A stretch of DNA of 64,000 bases, from NCBI GenBank assembly GCA_963782885.1, contig CAWALL010000008.1:1-64000 (forward strand), given 5' to 3'. Shown here in pieces: positions 54,901 through 63,094 of this stretch. Origin of the DNA: DATAOG01 sp963782885 (GTDB lineage: Bacteria > Pseudomonadota > Alphaproteobacteria > Geminicoccales > Geminicoccaceae). A program made the position numbers and the translations under genes. A model generated the notes under the pieces. It searched no databases and was not told where the DNA came from. It saw nothing but the letters and a program-made list of their open reading frames with translations. Each line of letters opens with the position of its first letter. Position 1 is the stretch's first letter.

Positions 54901-55257
54901 GAGGCGCTGTTGCTCGCCGGTGGCGTGGTCAGCCACAACTATCTGATGTTCTACCCGGCCGCGATCGAGACCGCGCTGAATGCCGGCGACTGGGATGCCG
55001 CCGAGCGCTACGCCGCGGCGCTCGAGGACTATACCCGCCCCGAGCCGCTGCCCCTGATCGATCTGGGCATCGCGCGCGGGCGGGCGCTCGCGGCCTGGGG
55101 TCGAGGCCGCCGCGACGCCGCCGCGACCGAGCGCCTGGAGGCCCTGCGCGCTGAGGCGGAGCGTGCCGGGCTGCGCGCCGCGCTGCCGGCGATCGAGGCG
55201 GCGCTCACGGGCCAGATGCTCGCCGCCGGCACGACCGCGACCCATGTCTCCGCGTGA
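51928..55257 (+). CDS. Class III adenylate/guanylate cyclase fused to an ATPase and TPR-like repeats
   Basis: The 1109-residue protein begins with two zinc ribbons (Cys 9/12/23/26 and 34/37/48/51), then a class III cyclase domain. Metal Asp85 (FIDLAGYS) and the GD at 128-129, Lys125, Asn202 and Arg206 (VNLAAR) suggest an active cyclase. Next is a STAND-like AAA ATPase with P-loop GSAGIGKT (296-303) and Walker B LLLVEDVHWAD, and a long helical-repeat tail. This layout is widespread in Proteobacteria and Actinobacteria as a regulator. No stimulus is known. The gene is complete. Confidence 0.88.
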   Translation: MRARVVVRCPSCGFDGPEGARFCAQCGERLALGCPGCGATAPSGYRFCAACGTPLQAAQSVPTAPVPGAAVAEGERRQVTVLFIDLAGYSRLASELDAEEVHRLLEGFFAHADRIVEAYGGSVDKHIGDCVMAVFGAPLAHGNDPERAARAALAIRDAVPALGEGLGRPIGVHIGIASGQVVASGTGSDAHRQYTVTGDSVNLAARLTDRAESGEILISDAVRRLLPERFTCVELPAAELKGLAAPIAPWRLSGVTEAGPPPRRPFVGRRAELAQFRGVLEACRESGAGQAVYLRGSAGIGKTRLIEEFCHQAEALGFASHVGLVLDFGTGAGQDAIGALVRSLLGVFGGSDLEAANAAVERAVAEGLIVDERRVYLNDLLELPQPLELRALYDAMDNPRRQRGRLETVDELVRNASARRPRLLLVEDVHWADRPTLEQLAGLARTVARAPALLVMTSRVEGDPIDQVWRAMLDGTPLLTIDLGPLRAREAEALAGAYLEANTGFARRCLERAAGNPLFLEQLLRHAEERAEAGIPGSVQSLVQARMDQLDPLDKQALLAAAVFGQRFSLTALRQLIERPDYTCERLVEHLLVRPQGEDGFLFAHALIRDAAYDTLLKASRRTLHGRAARCFEGRDPVLFAEHLDRAHDPAAAKAYLEAAKTRAAAYHYEPAQALVERGLAIATEAAERSALTCLQGELWHDLGVMPASRQAYEAALAAAGDDEPAACRAWIGLAAVKRVTEDLEGAFADLTRAEAAAARHGLDEELARIHFLRGNLYFPRGRIEECLAEHQKSLDLARRCGSPELEAQALGGLGDAEYVRGRMLSSGRAFRSCVELCRRHGFGRIEVASLAMAACARLFTIDLEGALQEGLSAVKAASRVGHQRAEMVAHHIIFHTQMERGALADARPSVERAIALARQLGARRFEAEGLAMLAAVEASAGDSAATLDLLRQALTISRETGMAYWGAIVLGWLALHSDDADERRAALAEGEALLLAGGVVSHNYLMFYPAAIETALNAGDWDAAERYAAALEDYTRPEPLPLIDLGIARGRALAAWGRGRRDAAATERLEALRAEAERAGLRAALPAIEAALTGQMLAAGTTATHVSA

Positions 55258-55269
55258 GGGGCTGACTAT

Positions 55270-55965
55270 ATGAGCGCCATGCGGATCCTGATCATCGAGG
55301 ACGACGCCGAGGCCGGCGAGTATCTCTGCAAGGGGCTGCGCGAGAGCGGCCACGGCGCGGAGCTCGTCGAGGACGGACGCGACGGGCTGCTGCAGGCGGC
55401 GACCGGCGAGTGGGACGTGCTGATCGTCGACCGCATGCTGCCCGGCCTCGACGGCCTGAGCCTGGTCCGGCACCTGCGCGCGACCGGCCACAGCACCCCG
55501 GTTTTGTTCCTGTCCGCGCTCGGCGAGGTCGACGACCGGGTCAAGGGCCTGCGCGCCGGCGGCGACGACTACCTGGTCAAGCCGTACGCCTTCTCGGAGC
55601 TGCTCGCCCGGGTCGAGAACCTGGCGCGCCGCCAGACCACGGCGCCGGTCGCGACCCGGCTCCGGGTCGCCGACCTCGAGCTCGATCTTCTGACCCGCAA
55701 GGTCACCCGGGCCGGCAAGGTGATCGACCTTCAGCCCCGCGAGTTCCAGCTGCTCGAGACGCTGCTCCGGCACCCGGGCCGGGTGATGACCCGGACCATG
55801 CTCCTGGAGACCGTCTGGGACTACCACTTCGACCCCCAGACCAACGTGATCGACGTGCACATCAGCCGCCTGCGCCAGAAGATCGATCGCGGCTTCGAGC
55901 AGCCGCTGATCCATACCGTGCGCGGCGCCGGGTACTGTCTGCGTGCGCCTGAAACGGCTGCTTGA
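55270..55965 (+). CDS. OmpR-family response regulator
   Basis: The 231-residue protein has a receiver domain with acidic residues at 10-12 (IEDD), phospho-acceptor Asp54 (LIVDRMLPG) and Lys in YLVKPYAF, and a winged-helix DNA-binding domain (LQPREFQLLETLLRHPGRV, VIDVHISRLRQKID). It overlaps the histidine kinase gene by 23 bases, so both are translationally coupled. ATG 55279 is an alternative start. It follows the cyclase gene by 12 bases. Confidence 0.93.
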   Translation: MSAMRILIIEDDAEAGEYLCKGLRESGHGAELVEDGRDGLLQAATGEWDVLIVDRMLPGLDGLSLVRHLRATGHSTPVLFLSALGEVDDRVKGLRAGGDDYLVKPYAFSELLARVENLARRQTTAPVATRLRVADLELDLLTRKVTRAGKVIDLQPREFQLLETLLRHPGRVMTRTMLLETVWDYHFDPQTNVIDVHISRLRQKIDRGFEQPLIHTVRGAGYCLRAPETAA

Positions 55966-57343
55966 GACCTCGACCTTCCGCTGGGCTCTGATCTATCTGG
56001 CCCTGTTCGGGGTTTCGGCGCTCGCGCTTCTGGGCTTCCTCTACGTCGCCACGGCCGGCGTGATGGAGCGCCAGACCGCGGACACGATCCAGGCCGAGAT
56101 CACCGGCCTGGCCGACCAGTACCACTCTCAGGGTCTGGGCGGGCTGCGCCAGGTGATCGAGCGGCGGAGTGCGGCGCAACCGCACCGCGCCAGCGTCTAC
56201 CTGTTGACCGACCCGCTCGGCCAGCGGATCGCCGGCAACCTCGATCGCTGGCCCGACGTCGACCCGAACGCCGATGGCTGGATCGACTTCACCGTCCAGG
56301 TGCCGACCGGCGACACCTTCGAGCGCCGGCGGGCGCACGCCGCGAGCTTCGGCCTGGACGGCGGTTTCCGGCTGCTGGTCGGGCGCGAGGTCGAGGACCG
56401 GCTGCAGATCCAGTCGCTGATCAAGCAGGCGATCGGCTGGGGGCTGGCGCTGACGCTGCTGCTCGGGCTGGCCGGCGGGTTCGCGATCAGCCGGGGCATG
56501 CTCGGCCGGGTCGACGCGATCAATCGTACCACGCGGCAGATCATGGCCGGCGAGCTCGGGCAGCGGATCGCGCTCAGCGGATCGCGCGACGAGTTCGATC
56601 AGCTGGCCGCCAACCTGAACGCGATGCTCGATCAGATCGAGCGCCTGCTGCAGGGCATGCGTCAGGTGACCGACAACATTGCCCATGATCTGCGGACGCC
56701 GCTCAACCGGCTGCGCAGCCGGATCGAGGTCGCCCTGATGGGCGAGCCGGACCGCGCCGAATCGCGTGCCGTGCTCGAGCAGACCCTGGTCGACGCCGAG
56801 ACCATGATCGGCACCTTCAACGCACTGCTCGAGATCGCGCGCGCCGAGGCCGGCAGCGACCGGGCCGGGTTCGAGCCGGTCGACCTCGCGAAGCTGTGCC
56901 GGGACCTGGCCGAGCTTTACGAGCCGCTGGCCGAGGACAAGAACGTGACTTTCGAGCACCGCTGTCCGGCCGATGCCTGGGTTCGCGCCAACGAGCATCT
57001 GCTCGCCCAGGCGATCGCCAACCTGCTCGACAACGCGATCAAGTATACGCCCGCGGGCGGCCGGGTGCGGCTCGGCGTCGAGCGGGCGCCGGGCCGGGTC
57101 GCGATCACGGTCGCCGATAGCGGGCCCGGCATCCCGGCGGCCGAGCGCGAGCGCGTGCTCGAGCGCTTCGTCCGCCTCGACGGGACGCGCTCGACCCCGG
57201 GCAACGGCCTCGGTCTCAGCCTGGTTGCGGCGGTCGCCAAGCTGCACGGGGCGGAGCTGATGCTCGGCGACAATCAGCCCGGCCTCACGGTCCGCTTCGA
57301 GCTCACCGCCTCGGAGGTGCTGGCGCAGAACGCCGCCGCCTGA
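55943..57343 (+). CDS. Sensor histidine kinase
   Basis: GTG 55943 starts a 466-residue protein with two membrane helices (about 15-38 and 164-182) enclosing a 125-residue periplasmic sensor. A HAMP region and the DHp box with His248 (NIAHDLRTPLNRL) follow, then the ATPase domain (LLDNAIKYTPAGG, DSGPGIP, GNGLGLSL). It should phosphorylate the regulator encoded just upstream. The signal is unknown. Confidence 0.93.
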   Translation: MRLKRLLETSTFRWALIYLALFGVSALALLGFLYVATAGVMERQTADTIQAEITGLADQYHSQGLGGLRQVIERRSAAQPHRASVYLLTDPLGQRIAGNLDRWPDVDPNADGWIDFTVQVPTGDTFERRRAHAASFGLDGGFRLLVGREVEDRLQIQSLIKQAIGWGLALTLLLGLAGGFAISRGMLGRVDAINRTTRQIMAGELGQRIALSGSRDEFDQLAANLNAMLDQIERLLQGMRQVTDNIAHDLRTPLNRLRSRIEVALMGEPDRAESRAVLEQTLVDAETMIGTFNALLEIARAEAGSDRAGFEPVDLAKLCRDLAELYEPLAEDKNVTFEHRCPADAWVRANEHLLAQAIANLLDNAIKYTPAGGRVRLGVERAPGRVAITVADSGPGIPAAERERVLERFVRLDGTRSTPGNGLGLSLVAAVAKLHGAELMLGDNQPGLTVRFELTASEVLAQNAAA

Positions 57344-57355
57344 GCCGCTCCGGGC

Positions 57356-58234
57356 TTATCCCGGCGGTGCGTGAGCGGGCGCGGCGGCGAGCGCGAAGAA
57401 TGCCTGGACCGCCCGCAGCCCGCGCCGCTCGGGCAGGCAGGCAAGCGACACGCTGGCCCCGAGCCCGGCACCTTCGATGACGAGCGGACGGAGGCGGACA
57501 TCGGGGACCAGCTCCCGCTCGAACACGGTGCCGACGCCCAGGCCCGCCAGCACCGCTTCGCGCACCGCCTCGCGCGAGCCGAGCTCGAGCGCGATCCGGG
57601 CGTTGAGGCCGGCCCGCTCCAGAGCCTCGAGCAGCAGCGCGCGCGTGGCCGAGCCCGGTTCGCGCAGGATCAACGGCTCTCCGGCCAGCTCGTCGAGCGT
57701 GATCGCGGCGCGCCCGGCCCAGGCGTGTGCCGCCGGCACGAAGGCCGTGATCCGATCGCGGTAGAGCGGCTGGCTGTGCAGCTCGTCCTGGGCTTCGACC
57801 AGGTTCAGGACCGCGAGATCGGTCCGGACCTCGCGCAGGTCCGCCAGCACCCGCGCGGCATTGCCGATCCGGACCGCGACCCGGACGCCCGGATACCGGG
57901 CGATGAAGCCCGCGACCAGGTCCATCACCGAGAATGGCCCGTCGGCGCCGATCTCGAGGCGGCCGACCCGGAGCTCGCCCGCCGAGGTCATCAGCGCCTC
58001 GAGATCGTCGAGCTCGGCGAATACGCGCCGGGTCCGCTGCCACAGCTCGCGCCCGGAGGGCGTGAGCTCGATCCGTTGACCCTGGCGGCGGAACAGCTCG
58101 ATGCCATAGCGCTGCTCGAGCGCCCGGACCTGGACGGTCACGGCCGGCTGGCTGAGGCCGAGCCGGAGCGCGCCGCGGGTGAAGCTGCCCTCGCTGGCGA
58201 CCGCGTGAAAGGCGCGGAGCTGCGTGAAGTTCAT
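57356..58234 (-). CDS. LysR-family regulator, probably of phnWX
   Basis: From ATG 58234 the 292-residue protein has an N-terminal HTH (MNFTQLRAFHAVASEGSFTR, then LGLSQPAVTVQVRALEQRYG) and the periplasmic-binding-like effector domain. It is divergently transcribed from phnW with 62 bases between starts, the standard layout for a LysR activator of an adjacent 2-aminoethylphosphonate pathway. The role is inferred from position. Confidence 0.88.
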   Translation of the reverse strand: MNFTQLRAFHAVASEGSFTRGALRLGLSQPAVTVQVRALEQRYGIELFRRQGQRIELTPSGRELWQRTRRVFAELDDLEALMTSAGELRVGRLEIGADGPFSVMDLVAGFIARYPGVRVAVRIGNAARVLADLREVRTDLAVLNLVEAQDELHSQPLYRDRITAFVPAAHAWAGRAAITLDELAGEPLILREPGSATRALLLEALERAGLNARIALELGSREAVREAVLAGLGVGTVFERELVPDVRLRPLVIEGAGLGASVSLACLPERRGLRAVQAFFALAAAPAHAPPG

Positions 58235-58296
58235 AAGTTGGCCATATGCTACCATCAAAACTATGCATTTGCTTTATACGACGGTCCATCCGAAAA
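58235..58296. promoter_or_regulatory. Divergent control region between the LysR gene and phnW
   Basis: This 62-base gap is AT-rich compared with its surroundings. A possible phnW promoter is TTGGCC (58238) with TATGCA 18 bases later, and a weak TGG-N10-CCA dyad lies over the -35 side. LysR proteins usually bind such short divergent regions. Confidence 0.4.
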
Positions 58297-59454
58297 ATGG
58301 CCGCCAGGATCGTCACGGAGCCCAACGTGCCGGGCACGCCCGAAGAACCGTATTTGCTGACGCCGGGTCCGCTGACCACGTCTTCGACCGTCAAGCGGGC
58401 GATGCTGCGCGACTGGGGCTCGCGCGACCGCGATTTCGTTGCGCTCAACGCCCGGATCCGCACGCGCCTGGTCGAGCTCGCCGGCGCCGAGCCCAGCCAC
58501 GTCGCAGTGCCGCTCCAGGGCAGCGGCACCTTCGCCGTCGAGGCGATGCTCGGCACGCTCGTGCCGACGAGCGGCAAGCTCATGGTGCTGGTCAACGGCG
58601 CCTACGGTCAGCGCATGGCCAAAATCGCCGACCATCAGGGCCGCGCGGTGGCGACCCTGGAGACGCCCGAGGACCAGCCCAATGATCCGGCCGCGCTCGA
58701 TCGGGCGCTCGCCGTCGACCCGGCGATCAGCCACGTCGCCGCCGTCCAGTGCGAGACCACCTCAGGGATCCTGAACCCGGTCGAAGAGATCGCGGCCGTG
58801 GTCGCGCGCCACCGCCGGCGGCTGCTGATCGATGCCATGAGCGCGTTCGGGGCCCTGCCGCTCGATGCCCGCCAAGTGCCGTTCGACGCGCTCGCCGCCT
58901 CGGCGAACAAATGCCTGGAAGGCGTGCCGGGTGTCGGCTTCGCGCTGGTCCGCAAGCCGGCGCTCGAGGCAGCCTTCGGCAATTCGCCGAGCCTCTCGCT
59001 CGATCTCCATGATCAGTGGCTGAGCATGGAGCGGAACGGCCAATGGCGGTTTACGCCGCCGACCCACGTGCTCGCCGCCCTCGATCGGGCCCTTGTCGAG
59101 CACGCCGCCGAGGGCGGCATCCCGGGCCGTGGCGCCCGCTACCGGGAAAACTGCCGGCTGCTGGTCGCCGGCATGCGCGAACTCGGTTTCGAGACCCTGC
59201 TCCCGGACCCGCTGCAGGCGCCGATCATCGTCACCTTCCGGATGCCGGCCGATCCGCGCTTCGTCTTCGAGGACTTTTACGATCGCCTGCGCGCCAAGGG
59301 CTACGTCATCTACCCGGGCAAGCTGACGGTGGCGCCCTCGTTCCGGATCGGCTGCATCGGCCGGATCGGTGCCGTCGAGATACGAGGCGCGCTCGCCGCG
59401 ATTCGCCAGAGCCTCGCCGAAATGGGCGTCGTGAGCGGCCGGCCCGACAGCTGA
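58297..59454 (+). CDS. phnW: 2-aminoethylphosphonate-pyruvate transaminase
   Basis: The 385-residue protein has LLTPGPLTTSSTVKRAMLRD, VPLQGSGTFAVEAMLG, QCETTSGILNP, IDAMSAFGALP and the PLP lysine Lys205 in ASANKCLEGVPG, all characteristic of PhnW. It converts 2-aminoethylphosphonate and pyruvate to phosphonoacetaldehyde and alanine. The following phnX completes the pathway. ATG 58297 precedes the conserved sequence; no strong ribosome site is visible. Confidence 0.95.
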   Translation: MAARIVTEPNVPGTPEEPYLLTPGPLTTSSTVKRAMLRDWGSRDRDFVALNARIRTRLVELAGAEPSHVAVPLQGSGTFAVEAMLGTLVPTSGKLMVLVNGAYGQRMAKIADHQGRAVATLETPEDQPNDPAALDRALAVDPAISHVAAVQCETTSGILNPVEEIAAVVARHRRRLLIDAMSAFGALPLDARQVPFDALAASANKCLEGVPGVGFALVRKPALEAAFGNSPSLSLDLHDQWLSMERNGQWRFTPPTHVLAALDRALVEHAAEGGIPGRGARYRENCRLLVAGMRELGFETLLPDPLQAPIIVTFRMPADPRFVFEDFYDRLRAKGYVIYPGKLTVAPSFRIGCIGRIGAVEIRGALAAIRQSLAEMGVVSGRPDS

Positions 59455-59473
59455 GCCAACAAGGACCCAACCG

Positions 59474-60316
59474 ATGAGCCAGATCTTCGATTTCGCCTAC
59501 ACGCGCGTCTACCGCGGGCCGGTACAGGCGGTGCTGCTGGACTGGGCCGGCACGACCATGGACTTCGGTTGCATCGCGCCGGCCGTGGTCTTCGTCGAGG
59601 TGTTCCGGCGCCAGGGGGTGGCGATCAGCGCGGCTGAGGCGCGGGTGCCGATGGGCGCGCACAAACGTGTGCACATCCAGAAGCTGACCGAGCTGGACTC
59701 GGTCCGCCGGCGCTGGCAGGAGACCCACGGCCAGCCCCCCACCGACGACGACGTCGAGGCCATGTTCCGGGATTTCGTGCCGCTCCAGCTGGAATGCCTC
59801 TCGACCTATTCCGAGCTGATCCCGGGCACGCTCGAGACCGTGGCCGCACTCCGCGAGCGGGGCATCAGGATCGGCTCGACCACCGGCTACACCACCGAGA
59901 TGACAGCGATCAATCTGCGCGATGGCGCACGCCAGGGCTACACGCCGGATTCCACTGTCTCGGCCTCGGAAATGCCGGCCGGCCGGCCCTATCCGTTCAT
60001 GTGCCTGCAGAACGCGATCAACCTCGGGGTCGACTGCGTCCAGGCTTGCGTGAAGGTCGACGACACCATTCCGGGCGTCGAGGAGGGGCTGAACGCGGGC
60101 ATGTGGTCGATCGGCCTCGCGGTCAGCGGCAACGAGGTCGGGCTCTCGCTACCTGACTGGCAGGCGCTGCCGGCCAAGGAACAGGCGGCGCTCCGCGAGC
60201 GCGCGTACCGGCGCATGCTGCAGTCCGGGGCCCACTACGTGGTCGACACGATCGCCGATCTCCTGCCCTGCATCGAGGCGATTGAGGGCCGCCTGCGCCT
60301 CGGCGAGCGACCTTGA
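59474..60316 (+). CDS. phnX: Phosphonoacetaldehyde hydrolase (phosphonatase)
   Basis: The 280-residue HAD-family protein has the nucleophile Asp23 (LLDWAGTTMDFG), the Schiff-base lysine Lys64 (MGAHKRVHIQKL) and KVDDTIPGVEEGLNAGMW. It cleaves phosphonoacetaldehyde to acetaldehyde and phosphate. It starts 19 bases after phnW, so both are in one operon that supplies phosphate, carbon and nitrogen. Confidence 0.95.
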   Translation: MSQIFDFAYTRVYRGPVQAVLLDWAGTTMDFGCIAPAVVFVEVFRRQGVAISAAEARVPMGAHKRVHIQKLTELDSVRRRWQETHGQPPTDDDVEAMFRDFVPLQLECLSTYSELIPGTLETVAALRERGIRIGSTTGYTTEMTAINLRDGARQGYTPDSTVSASEMPAGRPYPFMCLQNAINLGVDCVQACVKVDDTIPGVEEGLNAGMWSIGLAVSGNEVGLSLPDWQALPAKEQAALRERAYRRMLQSGAHYVVDTIADLLPCIEAIEGRLRLGERP

Positions 60317-60353
60317 GGGCCGCTACCGGGCGCTCAGAGAGCCGCCGGCTGCA

Positions 60354-61463
60354 CTAACGGAAGCGGGGTATCCTCTCCGCCATTGCTCGCGCCATCCGGC
60401 TCCCTGCGCCGCGCTCGAAGATCAGGCTTCTGGCATTCCTGATCGCCTTGGGCTGGCCCTCGACCCGCTCGACCTGCCGCTTCAATTCGGAGGCGCACCA
60501 GCCGCCCCAAGAGCCGATCCACGCCAGCAGCTTGGAGCGTGCCTGCAGGGCGATACGGCGGCGTTGGAGCGCGGTCAGGGCGTCGATCCTGATCGGCACG
60601 GGTACCGCGTACAGAGCGTCGTCGTCCAACGACAACAGGAACGTCATCAGCGGCCGGCGATAACCGGTGGTCACGAACCGGGCGAGCACGGCCTGCCAGT
60701 CCACCCGCTCGCGCCCCCAGTGCAGCAGCGCTGCAGCCTCCAGCCGATCGCGCAGGGCGATCTGGCCGAGCGCACTGCCGGGGTGCCTGATCTGGCCGTG
60801 GCCGATCAGATGCACGAGCTGGTGCTCGATCGACGGCAGCCGCATCGTGCCGCCAGCGAACTCGGCGGGGCGCGATCCGTCGAGCACGCTCGCGGCTTGC
60901 AGGATCGACGTCTGTGCCAGTTCCGGGAACAACTCGGTGTGAAGATCGATCTGAACGGGTCCGCCGGGCCGCCGAAACTCGTGCCCGCCTTCTGGTGCGT
61001 AGCCAGCCCGCTCGAGGGCCTGGATCGCCCTCGCCTCCAGGCTTTTCGGGATCAGAAGGTCCAGGTCGCGGAGGATGCGCCAGCCGTCGTCAGGGTAGAG
61101 GCCGTCCGCCAGCCGGATTGCGCCCTTCAGCAGCACGGGCTCGATGCCGACGCCATTCAGGACGCCGACGGCGGTCGCGAGCTCAGCGCGAAGCTCGCCG
61201 TTGCGCTCGATGTTGGCGGCGTGGACGGCCTCGAAAAAGCCCGCCAGCTCCTGATCCAGCGCGTCGACCAGGTCGAGGTCCTGCGCGGCCGCTGCCAATG
61301 CCGGCAGAACGAATTCCGCGCTGGCATGGCCGACCACGCGCTCCCAGTCGATGGCCCGGGAGCGCACCAGTGATCGCAGTTCTCCGGATGCCGTACATCC
61401 TCGCAGCCGCTCGGCCAGGACGCGCGCGATCACGTCGAACGGCGACACGCGGCCTGCCATCAT
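60354..61463 (-). CDS. Nucleotidyltransferase-family protein (NTP_transf_5-like)
   Basis: The 369-residue protein has EPVLLKGAIRLADGLYPDDG and WRILRDLDLLIPK, the acidic DxD-type site of the minimal nucleotidyltransferase family often found with peptide-modification genes. EHQLVHLIGHGQIRHPGS follows. Its ATG overlaps the stop of the PqqD-HprK gene (ATGA), so the two are translationally coupled. Homologues in lasso-peptide clusters modify phosphorylated peptides; the substrate here is not known. Confidence 0.8.
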   Translation of the reverse strand: MMAGRVSPFDVIARVLAERLRGCTASGELRSLVRSRAIDWERVVGHASAEFVLPALAAAAQDLDLVDALDQELAGFFEAVHAANIERNGELRAELATAVGVLNGVGIEPVLLKGAIRLADGLYPDDGWRILRDLDLLIPKSLEARAIQALERAGYAPEGGHEFRRPGGPVQIDLHTELFPELAQTSILQAASVLDGSRPAEFAGGTMRLPSIEHQLVHLIGHGQIRHPGSALGQIALRDRLEAAALLHWGRERVDWQAVLARFVTTGYRRPLMTFLLSLDDDALYAVPVPIRIDALTALQRRRIALQARSKLLAWIGSWGGWCASELKRQVERVEGQPKAIRNARSLIFERGAGSRMARAMAERIPRFR

Positions 61464-62665
61464 GCTGTCCGGAGCAGGGCCTGGACCCATGCGATCGCCT
61501 GGTCGAGGTCGCCGTAGCTCAACCGGTATGCCGGCACCGTCTCGATCCAGCGCAGGGTTTCGGTCAGAACCTCGGGCTGCCGGTCCATCAGCGATCGGGC
61601 GTGGCACAACTTCGTCAGCGCTTCGGCGGCGGTCATCGGCTGCGCCTCGAGCCTGGCCCGGGCCTCGTAACGGGGAAAGACCAGCGCCGCCACCGGCAGA
61701 CCGCGATCCAATGGCGCGGCGCGCCCGTGTTCGAGCTCCAGATAGCGGATGTGCAGGCCGGCCAGCTGATGGACCGCGAGCGCATCGAGGCCGGGATAAC
61801 GGCAACTCAGCGCGCGCCAGGACCCGCGCTTGATGCCGGGCGCATAGGGCACCGGCCAGATCAGCCAGCTGGCCCGCTCCAGCGGCGCGTAGTCATCGGT
61901 CACGAACTCGGCGCCGGCGGCCACCAGTGCCGCCGCGAGCGTGCTCTTGCCGGATCCTCTGGTGCCGGGGAACACCACGCAGCGGCCCTCGGTGGCGACC
62001 GCTGAGGCGTGCAGGATGCCGAGCCACTGTCGCGGCCGGCGGGCGATCTCGAGCAGTGCCGTCAGACAGCGGTGGCGCGCCAGGGCGCGATTGGGCGTCA
62101 GATCGTCCGCGTGCGTGAGGCCGGCCTGGTCGGCGCGCACGGCAAACCAGCCGTCCTGCTCGATCACGTCCACGGTGGCGAGCTTGCCATCCGCGCCCTC
62201 GACGCGGCAGCTCCGACAGGCGGCGTCGATCACGCCGGCGAGGACAGCGTCGTCGCAGCGCACCCGCACCGGACCGTCCCCAGGCTGGTACACGGCATCG
62301 AGCGCGAGCGCCCGTCCGTCCGGCCGGGTAAGCAACGGTGCTTCGACCGCACCCGGAGTCGCTGCCGGTGCCTTGGAACCGACCAGGCCGAGGCCGCGCC
62401 AGGAGGCGAGCGCTCGGACGATGCTGGCGCGTGCCGTCTCCTCCGGGACGTCGCCTTCGCCCACGCTCGCCTCGACGAGGTCGTCCAAGGTGCAGCCGGC
62501 CCGGAGGGCTTCCCAAAGGCGGCGCCCGCCGGGATCGAGCGCCACGACCATGCCATCCGGAGCGACCACCACCAGGTGGTCCGAGAGCGGTAGGGCGACG
62601 CCGTCCAGCTCGATCCGGCGCGCGCCGCCCCCATGCCCGGGGATCGGGCCCTCGGTGTGCAGCAC
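61460..62665 (-). CDS. PqqD-like domain fused to an HprK-like serine kinase
   Basis: GTG 62665, close behind GGAGG, starts a 401-residue protein. Residues about 15-97 resemble PqqD, a peptide-binding (RRE) domain (VALPLSDHLVVVAPDGMVVA, GGRRLWEALRAGCTLDDLVE). The C-terminal part is an HPr-kinase-like domain with HAS (219-221), P-loop GTRGSGKS (234-241) and the acidic pair in TDDYAPLE (257-258). HprK-like enzymes in RiPP clusters phosphorylate the peptide. The domain pairing suggests binding plus phosphorylation of a small peptide. It follows the small peptide gene by 14 bases. Confidence 0.82.
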   Translation of the reverse strand: MLHTEGPIPGHGGGARRIELDGVALPLSDHLVVVAPDGMVVALDPGGRRLWEALRAGCTLDDLVEASVGEGDVPEETARASIVRALASWRGLGLVGSKAPAATPGAVEAPLLTRPDGRALALDAVYQPGDGPVRVRCDDAVLAGVIDAACRSCRVEGADGKLATVDVIEQDGWFAVRADQAGLTHADDLTPNRALARHRCLTALLEIARRPRQWLGILHASAVATEGRCVVFPGTRGSGKSTLAAALVAAGAEFVTDDYAPLERASWLIWPVPYAPGIKRGSWRALSCRYPGLDALAVHQLAGLHIRYLELEHGRAAPLDRGLPVAALVFPRYEARARLEAQPMTAAEALTKLCHARSLMDRQPEVLTETLRWIETVPAYRLSYGDLDQAIAWVQALLRTA

Positions 62666-62679
62666 GAAGCCTCCGAAGA

Positions 62680-62898
62680 TCAGTAGGGGTTGCGGTAGCC
62701 TTTGCCCCGCCGGCCGCCTCGGCCCCATCGGTGGCCTTTGCCGCCTTTGCCCCACCCCTTGGCGAGACTTTCGCGCGACTGGAGCAGAACCATGACGGTC
62801 GGCGCCATCGCGGCGTAACGCCCAAATCTCATCAGCGCTTCCCGTCGGCTCTGATTGATCGGGCGGCCTGAGCCTTTATCTGACGTGCGCGGTTCCAT
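62680..62898 (-). CDS. Small exported Gly/Arg/Lys-rich peptide, candidate substrate of the kinase cassette
   Basis: ATG 62898 gives 72 residues. The first 27 are polar and contain a twin arginine (SRREALMRFGRYAAM), followed by a short hydrophobic segment (APTVMVLLQ) and then SRESLAKGWGKGGKGHRWG, and it ends GRRGKGYRNPY. It looks like a Tat-type or other leader plus a basic glycine-rich core. Its position directly upstream of a PqqD-HprK fusion and a nucleotidyltransferase makes it a candidate precursor peptide. No cyclase or protease gene is visible in the window, so the product type is open. Confidence 0.6.
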   Translation of the reverse strand: MEPRTSDKGSGRPINQSRREALMRFGRYAAMAPTVMVLLQSRESLAKGWGKGGKGHRWGRGGRRGKGYRNPY

Positions 62899-63018
62899 CG
62901 TAGTGCTCTCCTTTTTGTTGAGTGAACTCTGACAAACTCTAATACCACGAGCGGCTCCGGCCCCGAATCGTTCAAGCGCGGTATCCCTTTCGGCCAAGGG
63001 CTGCGGCGTCTTGGTCGG

Positions 63019-63063
63019 AAAACGTGAGCCGGCCCAACCCGCGGGCCCGGCCGGCTCACGTTT
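63019..63063 (-). terminator. Strong terminator of the beta-propeller gene
   Basis: AAACGTGAGCCGGCC and GGCCGGCTCACGTTT form a perfect 15-bp stem with a 14-base loop, 32 bases downstream of the stop at 63095. On the minus strand the stem is followed by a T-run (TTTT). It separates this gene from the peptide cassette. Confidence 0.85.
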
Positions 63064-63094
63064 CGGCGCGCAGCGCGCGGCGCGCCCGCGCCCC

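Noticed and set aside
52897..55914. 1005-codon minus-strand frame opposite the cyclase gene
   Set aside because: Same effect of high GC; the plus strand has zinc ribbons, cyclase residues and P-loop in order.
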